From Mycolicibacter sinensis (GTDB lineage Bacteria > Actinomycetota > Actinomycetes > Mycobacteriales > Mycobacteriaceae): DNA of 64,000 nt. The notes beneath the pieces were generated by a model. It saw nothing but the letters and a program-made list of their open reading frames with translations. It searched no databases and had not been told where the DNA came from. Of the stretch, positions 52,482 to 60,039 are shown in pieces; positions within the stretch are counted from its first letter, which is position 1; each line of letters starts with the position of its first letter. A program made the position numbers and the translations under genes. Location: positions 1 through 64,000 of the forward strand of contig NZ_LZJK01000153.1 of NCBI RefSeq assembly GCF_001667945.1. The letters run 5' to 3'.

Positions 52482-53663
52482 ATGTCTTTCGATTTCGGAG
52501 CCCTCCCCCCGGAGACCGTGTCCGCCTGGATGTACAGCGGGGCCCGGTCCGGGCCGCTGATGTCGGCCGCCTCGGCGTGGAGCAGCCTGGCCGCCGAGCT
52601 GGAGGCTTCGGCAGCGTCCGCCCAGGCGGTGATCTCAGAGTTGACCGGCGAACTGTGGACGGGGCCGGCTGCGGCGGCGATGACCGCCGCCGTAGCCCCC
52701 TATCTGACCTGGCTGAACACCACCTCCGCTGCCGCCCACCATGCCAGTTCGCAGGCGATGGCCTCGGCGGCCGCCTTCGAGGTCGCCCACGCGGCGACGG
52801 TGCCCCCGCCCGTGATCGTCGCTAACCGGGCACAGCTGGCGGCACTGGTCGCATCGAATCTGCTCGGGCAGAACACCCCGGCGATCCTGGCCACCGAGGC
52901 CCACTACCTGGAGATGTGGGCGCAGGACACCCTGGCCATGTTCGGCTACAGCACCGCGTCGGCCAGCGCAGCAGAGTTGTCGCCGATCTCTCCGGCGCCG
53001 CAGCCCACCAACCCGGCCGGATCGGCGGTCGCCGGCGCCACTGCAGCCGGGGGCCTCCAGCAGGAACTGGCCCACGCCCTGACGACCCTGCAGGGGGCGT
53101 TGCAGACGGTCAGCTCACCGCTGGCCTCGTCGACGTCGACGGCCATGCCCCTCGGCAACGCCGTCGACCTCTTCCTGGGCACCCCCTTGTTCTCGAACGC
53201 CATCAACGGAGGCGTGAACACCGCGGCATGGTTTGTGTGTACCGCAATCCCGACTGCGGTGTCGCTGGGCCACACCTTGGCCTTGGCCGGGCCGGCCAGC
53301 CTGGTATCCGACGTGACCGGCGCCGAAGGTCTCGCGGCCGGCTTGGGCCCGGCGGTCCTGGCCGGCATGGCGCAACCGGCGGGGGTGATGGCGTCCGGCG
53401 CGGCGCCGGTGGTGGCCGGACTGGGCCAGGCCGCCACCGTCGGCGAGGTGTCGGTGCCAGCCTCGTGGTCGGCGACGGCGAGCACTGAAGTCGCGGCATC
53501 GACCGGCTCGGGCTGGACCGCTGCCGCCGAGGAGGCAGCGCCGATGCACGCCGTACCGGCCGGGATCGGATCAGCGGCCTGCGCCGGACGCTCCGGGTTC
53601 GGTTCGGGTCTGCCCCGCTACGGCGTCAAGCCGACCGTGATGCCCAAGCAGGTGTTCGTCTGA
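52482..53663 (+). CDS. PPE family protein, SVP subgroup
   Basis: A 393-residue PPE protein: MSFDFGALPPETVSAWMYSG start, the PPE core to about residue 180 with the WxG turn WTGP at 59-62, a hydrophobic Ala/Gly-rich linker, the SVP motif (SVPASW, 324-329) and the C-terminal RYGVKPTVMPKQ. It should fold as a heterodimer with the upstream PE protein, bind an EspG chaperone and be secreted through ESX-5 or a related system. Its 3' end overlaps the convergent small secreted-protein gene by 38 bp. Confidence 0.94.
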   Translation: MSFDFGALPPETVSAWMYSGARSGPLMSAASAWSSLAAELEASAASAQAVISELTGELWTGPAAAAMTAAVAPYLTWLNTTSAAAHHASSQAMASAAAFEVAHAATVPPPVIVANRAQLAALVASNLLGQNTPAILATEAHYLEMWAQDTLAMFGYSTASASAAELSPISPAPQPTNPAGSAVAGATAAGGLQQELAHALTTLQGALQTVSSPLASSTSTAMPLGNAVDLFLGTPLFSNAINGGVNTAAWFVCTAIPTAVSLGHTLALAGPASLVSDVTGAEGLAAGLGPAVLAGMAQPAGVMASGAAPVVAGLGQAATVGEVSVPASWSATASTEVAASTGSGWTAAAEEAAPMHAVPAGIGSAACAGRSGFGSGLPRYGVKPTVMPKQVFV

Positions 53664-54003
53664 CAGCGGCCGGAGCGACCCCGTGGTCTCGGTTCACCGC
53701 GGGGACCTCGCCCTCCATCTGGGGCTCAGGTATGGGGGCCGACGGACGTCGATACTTCGGACAGGTTCGGTGGCGGATGCAGCCGCAGTTGAGGCCGATG
53801 ATGCACGCTTGAGGACCGGGAGAACCTGCGCTCGGCGCCGCTACCGCCCGACTCGGCGGTGAAGTCGCCGCCGAGGTGCCGAACGCGCCGACACCGCTGA
53901 ACCCGACGGCCAAGACCGCGCCGGCTACGGCCAGCCCGGCACGCGTCATCCTGCTGCCGTCGCGCATCGTCGCGATGTTTCGCCCGTGTTTCACCGTGCT
54001 CAC
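53626..54003 (-). CDS. Putative secreted small Cys-rich protein
   Basis: A 125-residue frame with an export signal (MTRAGLAVAGAVLAVGFSGVGAFG; the ATG for residue 19 is an alternative start) and a mature part with four cysteines in a short span, CIIGLNCGCIRHRTCP, likely disulphide-bonded. The rest is Pro/Ala-rich. No family is recognised with certainty. It is convergent with and overlaps the PPE gene by 38 bp, so the last dozen residues share DNA with the PPE tail. Confidence 0.55.
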   Translation of the reverse strand: MSTVKHGRNIATMRDGSRMTRAGLAVAGAVLAVGFSGVGAFGTSAATSPPSRAVAAPSAGSPGPQACIIGLNCGCIRHRTCPKYRRPSAPIPEPQMEGEVPAVNRDHGVAPAAVRRTPAWASRSA

Positions 54004-54284
54004 ACGCTACGGGTCATTCCTGGCAAGTTCCTGACTCCCAGCGGCTCACTCACCCAGTGCCTTGCGCGGTCCCAGCATCTAATTTCGCGAGAACGTAAAC
54101 TACCGAATCGTTATTGGATTAATTCGTGGGCATCTCTCGCGCGCGATACAGAAAACTGGCAAGCGGCTTTGCTTCATGCGCGGGCGACAATTGATCGGTA
54201 CCCCCGCAATATCGATGAACTCCACGTCCGCTCGGCATCAGAAAACGGCGGGCCGCGGCCTGAACAATGGCGAAAAGTAGAGCT
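54004..54284. other. 281-bp region between the small secreted protein and glnD
   Basis: No gene supported. The middle (54075-54230) is AT-richer than average, resembling the region before the PE gene and probably carrying the promoter of the minus-strand secreted-protein gene. No repeat or insertion-sequence end was recognised. Confidence 0.4.
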
Positions 54285-56687
54285 TCAGACCAACGCGCTG
54301 AGCAGATGCTTCTCGATCACCGTTCGATCCATCGGCGCCGGCGGGACGACACAGAACACGTCGTCTGCCGTCGATCCCCTGGTGGTGACCTTCGCCCACA
54401 CGACGTCGGCGCCGGCCCGTTCCAGCGCCGCGGCAAGCCGTGCCAGGAGGCCGGGGCGGTCCGCGGCGCGGACTTCGACGATCAGCCGGCCGGGCGTGCT
54501 GTCGAACCACAAGATGCGAGGCGGGGCCGCCGGGCCGCTCGCCGGGACGCCGGCGGGAACCTCACCGCAGGTGATCCGGTGCGATTCGTCCCGACGTCGC
54601 TGCAACCTGGCCTGGACGTCGATACCGCCTGAGAGCGCAAGACGGAGCTGCTCGCCAACTAGCTGGGCGACCGGCGGGGCGCCGAAATGCGGAGACACCA
54701 CGAACTCGGTGATCGCCGACCCGTCCCGAATGTTGACCGTCGCCGCGTGCACCCGCAACGAATTCATCGCCAACACCGCCGCAGCCTTCGACAGCAGACC
54801 GCGCTGGGCGGGGGCGATCATGACCGCGCGGTAGGTGCGTCCACCGGGGTCGCGGCGCAGATCCACGTGTACATCACCCGCCTTCGCCAGCACGACGTAC
54901 TCGGTGTCGATCGGGTCGCCCTGCGGCAGCGGCTCACCGGCCATCACGAGGCGGCAGCGTCGAACCAGGTCGGTGACCAAAGTTGCCTTCCAGCCGCTCC
55001 ATGCCTCCGGGCCGGTGGCCAGCGCGTCGACCACGGTCAACGCGTGCAATACCTCGAGCGTCACTACGTCTCCGCCCAGTGCCGCCGCAACACAGGCGAT
55101 GACGTTCGGATCATTCAGATCGTGCCGGGTGACGACCTTCGGCAGCAGCAGGTGATGTGTCACCAAAGTGGCGAGCATCGTGACGTCACAGGGCCACAAG
55201 CCCAGCCGAGTACCGATCCGGGCCACCAGCTCGGCACCGATCAGGCTGTGATCGCCGCTGCGGCCCTTGCCGATGTCGTGCAGCAGAGCCGCAAGGACCA
55301 GCAGATCCGGACGTGCCACCTGGGTTGTGAACGCCGCAGCCCGAGAAGCGGTTTCGATGAGATGACGGTCGACGGTCCAGATGTGGACAGGGTCGCGGGG
55401 CGGCAGGTCGCGGATCATCGCCCATTCCGGGAACAGCCGGCCCCACAGCCCACTGCGATCCAGCGCCTCGATGGTCGTCACCGTCGCCGGGCCGGCGCCC
55501 AGTAGTACCAAAAGGTCGTCGACGGCCTCCCGAGGCCACGGCACCGGCAGGTCGGGCGCATCGCTAGCCAGCCGGCTCAACGTGGCTGGCGCGATGGGCA
55601 ATCCGGTGCGGGCCGAGGCGGCCGCCACCCGCAACAGCAGACCGGGATCGCGCTCAGGCCGGGCGTCGCGGGCCAGTACCACCTCTCCGGCGAATGCGAC
55701 CACGCCGTCATCCAGTGGTCTCCGCAGCCGCGGCCGCACCGCTGAGATTCCGCGTCTCGGCAGAGCGTTGGCAGCGATTCGCAGGCCCATGTCAACGCGG
55801 TAAGTGATGGTGCGCGCCGCATCGGACAGGCTGCGCGCCAGGTCGTACCGGTCGCCGATGCGCAGTGCAGCACCGATCTCGTCGGCGTACTGGGCCATCA
55901 GCAGGTCGTGTCCGCGCCCGGAGACTCGATGCAATTCGGTACGGACATCCAGCAGCCGGAGGTATGACGCGTCGACCAAACCTCCTCGGGCCTCCAAGCG
56001 GCAGACCGTCGCACGGTCCGCAAGGTGCGCGATTGCCAGCGCGTCAAGCAACTGCACGTCGCGCAACCCTCCGCGTCCGCATTTCAGGTCGGGCTCGATG
56101 CGATGCGCTACTTCGCCGCTACGCCGCCACCGTGCGTGCGTCGTTTCGATGAGTTCGCTGTAACGGGAGCGGATTCCGTACCGCCACCGGTGGCGCACCT
56201 CGTGGATCAGCTGCGTCGAGAGCCGTTCATCACCGGCGATATGGCGCGCGTCCAGCATGCCCAGGTCGGCGAACAGATCGGCACCGGCGACCTCGATCGC
56301 CTCGGCCACGGTGCGCACACTGTGGTCGAGGCGAACTCCGGCATCCCACAGCGGATACCACAACAGCGCGGCAACCTCTGCGACGGCGTCGGCGGATTTG
56401 CCGTCGTGCAGCAGCAGCAGGTCCAGGTCTGAGTGGGGAAGCAACTCGCACCGGCCCAGCGAACCGGTCGCGACGATCGCGAATCCGCTGTCCGCCGCGA
56501 TGCCGATCTCCGTCGCCTTCGCGGTCAACCAGCGCTCGTGCAGCCGTCGCCACTCATCACGCAGCGCGACGGAGTCCAGCCGGCCCGCGGACTCCGAGCG
56601 AAGCGCTGCCCGTGCCCGCGCCAAATCCATGGTGGTGCGGGAAGATCGCACCGACCGTGTGGCGGGGTTCCCTTCGCGTTGCGTCAT
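54285..56687 (-). CDS. glnD: PII uridylyl/adenylyl-transferase GlnD
   Basis: Modifies the PII protein GlnB in response to nitrogen state; in actinobacteria the modification is adenylylation. The 800-residue protein has the nucleotidyltransferase motif GSLGRCELLPHSDLDLLL (Gly75-Ser76, Asp87, Asp89), an HD phosphohydrolase domain (LLHDIGKGRSGDHS, His470-Asp471) and two C-terminal ACT domains (about 600-690 and 725-800). It follows glnB with a 32-bp gap as in Rv2918c-Rv2920c. Confidence 0.95.
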   Translation of the reverse strand: MTQREGNPATRSVRSSRTTMDLARARAALRSESAGRLDSVALRDEWRRLHERWLTAKATEIGIAADSGFAIVATGSLGRCELLPHSDLDLLLLHDGKSADAVAEVAALLWYPLWDAGVRLDHSVRTVAEAIEVAGADLFADLGMLDARHIAGDERLSTQLIHEVRHRWRYGIRSRYSELIETTHARWRRSGEVAHRIEPDLKCGRGGLRDVQLLDALAIAHLADRATVCRLEARGGLVDASYLRLLDVRTELHRVSGRGHDLLMAQYADEIGAALRIGDRYDLARSLSDAARTITYRVDMGLRIAANALPRRGISAVRPRLRRPLDDGVVAFAGEVVLARDARPERDPGLLLRVAAASARTGLPIAPATLSRLASDAPDLPVPWPREAVDDLLVLLGAGPATVTTIEALDRSGLWGRLFPEWAMIRDLPPRDPVHIWTVDRHLIETASRAAAFTTQVARPDLLVLAALLHDIGKGRSGDHSLIGAELVARIGTRLGLWPCDVTMLATLVTHHLLLPKVVTRHDLNDPNVIACVAAALGGDVVTLEVLHALTVVDALATGPEAWSGWKATLVTDLVRRCRLVMAGEPLPQGDPIDTEYVVLAKAGDVHVDLRRDPGGRTYRAVMIAPAQRGLLSKAAAVLAMNSLRVHAATVNIRDGSAITEFVVSPHFGAPPVAQLVGEQLRLALSGGIDVQARLQRRRDESHRITCGEVPAGVPASGPAAPPRILWFDSTPGRLIVEVRAADRPGLLARLAAALERAGADVVWAKVTTRGSTADDVFCVVPPAPMDRTVIEKHLLSALV

Positions 56688-56719
56688 CGCGGCCCACCGA
56701 GGTCAACTCGGATCGGATC

Positions 56720-57058
56720 TCATACGGCATCTGCTCCGCGCTCACCGGTACGCACCCGCATCACCGTCTCCACCGGGCTCACCCACACCTTGCCGTCGCC
56801 GATCTTTCCGGTGCGCGCCGCCCGCGCGATGATGTCCAGAATCTGCTCTACCGCAACGTCGTCGACCAGTACCTCGACCCGCAACTTCGGGACGAAGTCA
56901 ACCGAATACTCCGCCCCTCGGTAGACCTCGGTGTGGCCCTTCTGCCGCCCGTAACCCCGAACCTCACTGACGGTCATACCCTGCAGGCCCGCCTGTTCCA
57001 GGCCGGTCCTGATGTCCTCCAGCGTGAACGGCTTCACGATCGCGGTGATCAGCTTCAT
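56720..57058 (-). CDS. glnB: Nitrogen regulatory protein PII (GlnB)
   Basis: A 112-residue PII trimer subunit. From ATG 57058 it begins MKLITAIVKPFTLEDIRTGL; the T-loop Tyr51 (RGAEYSVDF), the adenylylation site, and the C-terminal signature KIGDGKVWVSPVETVMRVRTGE are present. The start codon lies inside the 3' end of the amt frame; the GAAGAGAGAAGAG stretch before it acts as ribosome-binding site. It binds ATP/ADP and 2-oxoglutarate and gates Amt. Confidence 0.96.
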   Translation of the reverse strand: MKLITAIVKPFTLEDIRTGLEQAGLQGMTVSEVRGYGRQKGHTEVYRGAEYSVDFVPKLRVEVLVDDVAVEQILDIIARAARTGKIGDGKVWVSPVETVMRVRTGERGADAV

Positions 57059-58418
57059 ACTCTCTTCTCTCTTCGGCGGAGTAGGCGGGGGCCGGGCTGC
57101 CGTCGACCGCGAAGTCGTAGCCGCTTTCGGCATGTAGCGCTTCGTCGATGCCCGAGGCCTCGGCTTCTGCGTCCAGACGCAGTCCGATGGTGTACTTGAC
57201 GATCCATGCCACGGCAGCTGTGCCCACCGCCGAATAGGCCGCAACGCTGAGCGCGCCGATGATCTGGCGCCACAACTGCTGTGTACCGCCTCCGTAGAGC
57301 AAGCCGGGCGATACGCCGGCACCGCCTGCGATCGCGGCGGTCGCAGGTGCCGCCAGGAAACCCACCAGCACGGTGCCGACCAGCCCGCCGACCAGGTGCA
57401 CCCCCACGACATCAAGGGAATCGTCCAGGCCGAAACGGTATTTCAACCCCACCGCCAAAGCGCAGGCGACACCGGCGACGACACCGATCACCAGCGCGCC
57501 GACGACGTTCACCGAGGCGCATGACGGGGTGATGGCAACCAGACCGGCGACTATTCCCGATGCCGCACCCAGTGACGTGGCATGCCCGTCTCGAATTCGC
57601 TCGGCCAACAGCCAACCGAGCATTGCCGCGGCGGCCGCAACCGTGGTGGTGATGAAGGTCGACCCCGCGACACCGTTGGCGCTGACCGCCGAGCCCGCGT
57701 TGAACCCATACCAGCCGAACCACAGCATGGCGGCTCCGAGCATCACCAACGGGAGATTGTGCGGACGCATCGCCGCGGGCCAGCCGCGGCGCCGGCCCAG
57801 GATGACGGCAAGCACCAGCGCTGCGGTGCCCGCGTTGATATGCACCGCGGTGCCGCCGGCGAAGTCGATCGCGTGCAGCTTGTTGGCGATCCAGCCGCCG
57901 TGGGCTGCCGCCGCTCCGTCGAACGCGAACACCCAGTGCGCGACAGGGAAATAGACGACGCTCACCCACAGAGCGGCGAACAGCAGCCAGCTTCCGAACT
58001 TCAACCGATCGGCAACCGCTCCCGAGATCAAGGCCACCGTGATGATCGCGAACATCAACTGGAAGGCGACGAAGACGTTCTGCGGCACCGTACCGACGAC
58101 CGGAATCTCAACCGCCGAGCCGGTGCCGCCCGAACCCACGGGCACGGCATTGACACCGATCAGGCCCTTCAGGCCCCAGTAGTCGGTGGGGCGGCCCAGC
58201 ACATTGCCCACGTCGTCGCCGAAGGCCAGCGAGTACCCGTAGAGCACCCACAACACGGTCACCACCGCCATCGCGCTGACGCTCATCATGATCATGTTCA
58301 GCACGCTTTTGGCGCGCACCATCCCGCCGTAGAAGAACGCCAGGCCCGGTGTCATCAGCAGTACCAGCGCGGCGCTGATCAGCATCCAGGCGGAATCGCC
58401 GGTGTCCGGCACCCCCAT
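56964..58418 (-). CDS. amt: Ammonium transporter Amt
   Basis: A 484-residue, 11-helix ammonium channel from ATG 58418 (MGVPDTGDSAWMLIS). The family motifs GGMVRAKSVLN, DFAGGTAVHINAGTAALVLA, LGAAMLWFGWYGFNAGSA and the pore-lining VHLVGG histidine are seen. The C-terminal cytoplasmic tail, which meets PII, is long and charged (EERREYEADHRDREAVHAGG) and its frame runs 95 bp past the glnB ATG before stopping. An in-frame TTG a few codons upstream is an alternative start. Confidence 0.93.
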   Translation of the reverse strand: MGVPDTGDSAWMLISAALVLLMTPGLAFFYGGMVRAKSVLNMIMMSVSAMAVVTVLWVLYGYSLAFGDDVGNVLGRPTDYWGLKGLIGVNAVPVGSGGTGSAVEIPVVGTVPQNVFVAFQLMFAIITVALISGAVADRLKFGSWLLFAALWVSVVYFPVAHWVFAFDGAAAAHGGWIANKLHAIDFAGGTAVHINAGTAALVLAVILGRRRGWPAAMRPHNLPLVMLGAAMLWFGWYGFNAGSAVSANGVAGSTFITTTVAAAAAMLGWLLAERIRDGHATSLGAASGIVAGLVAITPSCASVNVVGALVIGVVAGVACALAVGLKYRFGLDDSLDVVGVHLVGGLVGTVLVGFLAAPATAAIAGGAGVSPGLLYGGGTQQLWRQIIGALSVAAYSAVGTAAVAWIVKYTIGLRLDAEAEASGIDEALHAESGYDFAVDGSPAPAYSAEERREYEADHRDREAVHAGGHQDRPGTGGPAGYDRQ

Positions 58419-58506
58419 AATCGGAAAACGATCCAAGAGTCCAGACCTCCTCGCCGACCAGCTGCCCGGTACGTAGACCAAGTTGGTCAAACAATGCGGA
58501 GTTGTT

Positions 58507-58544
58507 GTTTCGCCTGCAGCGCTGCGCTGTTGCGGGCATGTCAC
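58507..58544 (-). promoter_or_regulatory. Candidate GlnR-binding box upstream of amt-glnB-glnD
   Basis: On the minus strand GTGAC-N6-GCAAC is followed 17 nt later by GAAAC. This reproduces the actinobacterial GlnR array a1-n6-b1-n6-a2-n6-b2 with good a1, b1 and b2 and a poor a2 (GCGCT). It lies about 90-125 bp upstream of the amt ATG, the operon GlnR activates in mycobacteria and Streptomyces. Confidence 0.6.
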
Positions 58545-58596
58545 AACCTGCTCACACAGCAGGGCCGTATGCGGGCCGCGACAGCAGGGATGTTCG

Positions 58597-60006
58597 CTAC
58601 AGCTGGCGCAACGCGAGGCGAGCGGCGTTGGCGCCGCACATGCCGTGCGCGCCCGGCCCCGGTGGGGTTGCCGCCGAGCAGATATACACGCCGGGGATGC
58701 CCGTACTGTAGGGCGACAGCGTCACGCGCGGGCCAAAGGTCAACTGGCGGAGGTCTTTTGCCCCGGTCATGATGTCACCGCCCACGAAATTGGGGTTGTA
58801 GCGCGACATTTCGGTGGTGCTGCGCACGGTGTGGCCGATGACGCGGTCGCGGAAACCCGGGGCGAACCGCTCGATCTGGGCGATGATCGCCGCGGTGGCA
58901 TCCCCGGTGTAGCCGTTGGGCACGTGGGCGTAGGTCCACACCGGGTGCACGTTGCCGACGGAGCGTTGCGGGTCGGCCAGATACTGCTGACCCACCAGGA
59001 CGAAGGGCCGCTCGGGCATGCGTCCGGCGTGGATGTCGCGTTCGGTGGCAGCCAGCTCGCGGTGCGGGCCGGCCAGGTGCACGGTGCCGGCCAGCCGGGC
59101 GTCGGGGTTGGTCCACGGCACACCCTCCTCGACGGCGAAGTCGACTTTGAAGGCCCCCGGCCCGCGCCGGAACCGCCGATAGGCCGCGGACACCCGCGGC
59201 GGCAGCCGGTCACCGAGGATCCCGGCCACAGCCTCAGGAGCCAGGTCGAACAGCGTCACGTCGGCGGGCGGCAGTTCCGCCGCAGAGGTCACCGGCACCC
59301 CGGTCTCGATGGTGCCGCCCAGCTCGGTCAGCGCGGCGGCCATGGCGTTGGCGATCGCCTGTGATCCCCCGGCGGCCACCGCCCAGCCGTGCCGGTGGCC
59401 GGCCGTGAGGATGCCCAGCCCGATCGCCGAGGTCATCGGGTAATGCAGTGGCCGAAACGCGTGCGCGGCAACGCCGGCGAACAAGGCCTGGGCTTGCGGG
59501 GTGCGAAACCAGCGAGCCAACGCCGCGGCGGGCAGCATCGTGGGCGCGCCGAACCGGGCCAGGGTCAGTGGATGGTGCGGCAGTCGCAGCAAGGGGCCCA
59601 TGATGTCGGTGCTGAGCGCATCGAACCGGGCGACCGGGCGGTCGAAGAGTCGGCGCCAGCGGCCGCCGTCGCGGCCCAGGCCCGCGGCGGTCTGCTCGAC
59701 CGAGCGGTACAGCACCCCGGCGCTGCCGTCGTCGAGCGGATGGGCGCAATCGATTTGCGGCCAGCGCCACCGCAAGCCGTAGCGGTCCACGTCGAGGCTG
59801 GACAGGAACGGGGAGCCGACGGCCATCGGGTGGATCGCTGAGCAGTCGTCGTGCAGCAGGCCCGGCAGGATGGCTTCGCTGCTGCGGGTGCCACCACCGA
59901 CCTCGTCGGCGGCCTCGAGCACAGTGACCTGCACGCCGTGCTGGGCAAGGGTCACGGCGGCGGCGAGCCCATTGGGCCCGCCGCCCACCACAATCGCTGT
60001 GCTCAC
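58597..60006 (-). CDS. FAD-dependent oxidoreductase, phytoene-desaturase-like
   Basis: A 469-residue NAD(P)/FAD oxidoreductase from GTG 60006. The dinucleotide motif VGGGPNGLAAA is at the N-terminus, followed by VTVLEAADEVGGGTRS, and a C-terminal FAD motif (GVYICSAATPPGPGAHGMCGANAA). This is the CrtI/phytoene-dehydrogenase-related class common in mycobacteria, acting on hydrophobic polyene or sterol-like substrates; no carotenoid gene is adjacent. It starts 33 bp after the PGRS stop on the same strand. Confidence 0.88.
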   Translation of the reverse strand: MSTAIVVGGGPNGLAAAVTLAQHGVQVTVLEAADEVGGGTRSSEAILPGLLHDDCSAIHPMAVGSPFLSSLDVDRYGLRWRWPQIDCAHPLDDGSAGVLYRSVEQTAAGLGRDGGRWRRLFDRPVARFDALSTDIMGPLLRLPHHPLTLARFGAPTMLPAAALARWFRTPQAQALFAGVAAHAFRPLHYPMTSAIGLGILTAGHRHGWAVAAGGSQAIANAMAAALTELGGTIETGVPVTSAAELPPADVTLFDLAPEAVAGILGDRLPPRVSAAYRRFRRGPGAFKVDFAVEEGVPWTNPDARLAGTVHLAGPHRELAATERDIHAGRMPERPFVLVGQQYLADPQRSVGNVHPVWTYAHVPNGYTGDATAAIIAQIERFAPGFRDRVIGHTVRSTTEMSRYNPNFVGGDIMTGAKDLRQLTFGPRVTLSPYSTGIPGVYICSAATPPGPGAHGMCGANAARLALRQL

Positions 60007-60039
60007 GCCGACACCTCCGGCCGGCAGCACCCGGCGGCG

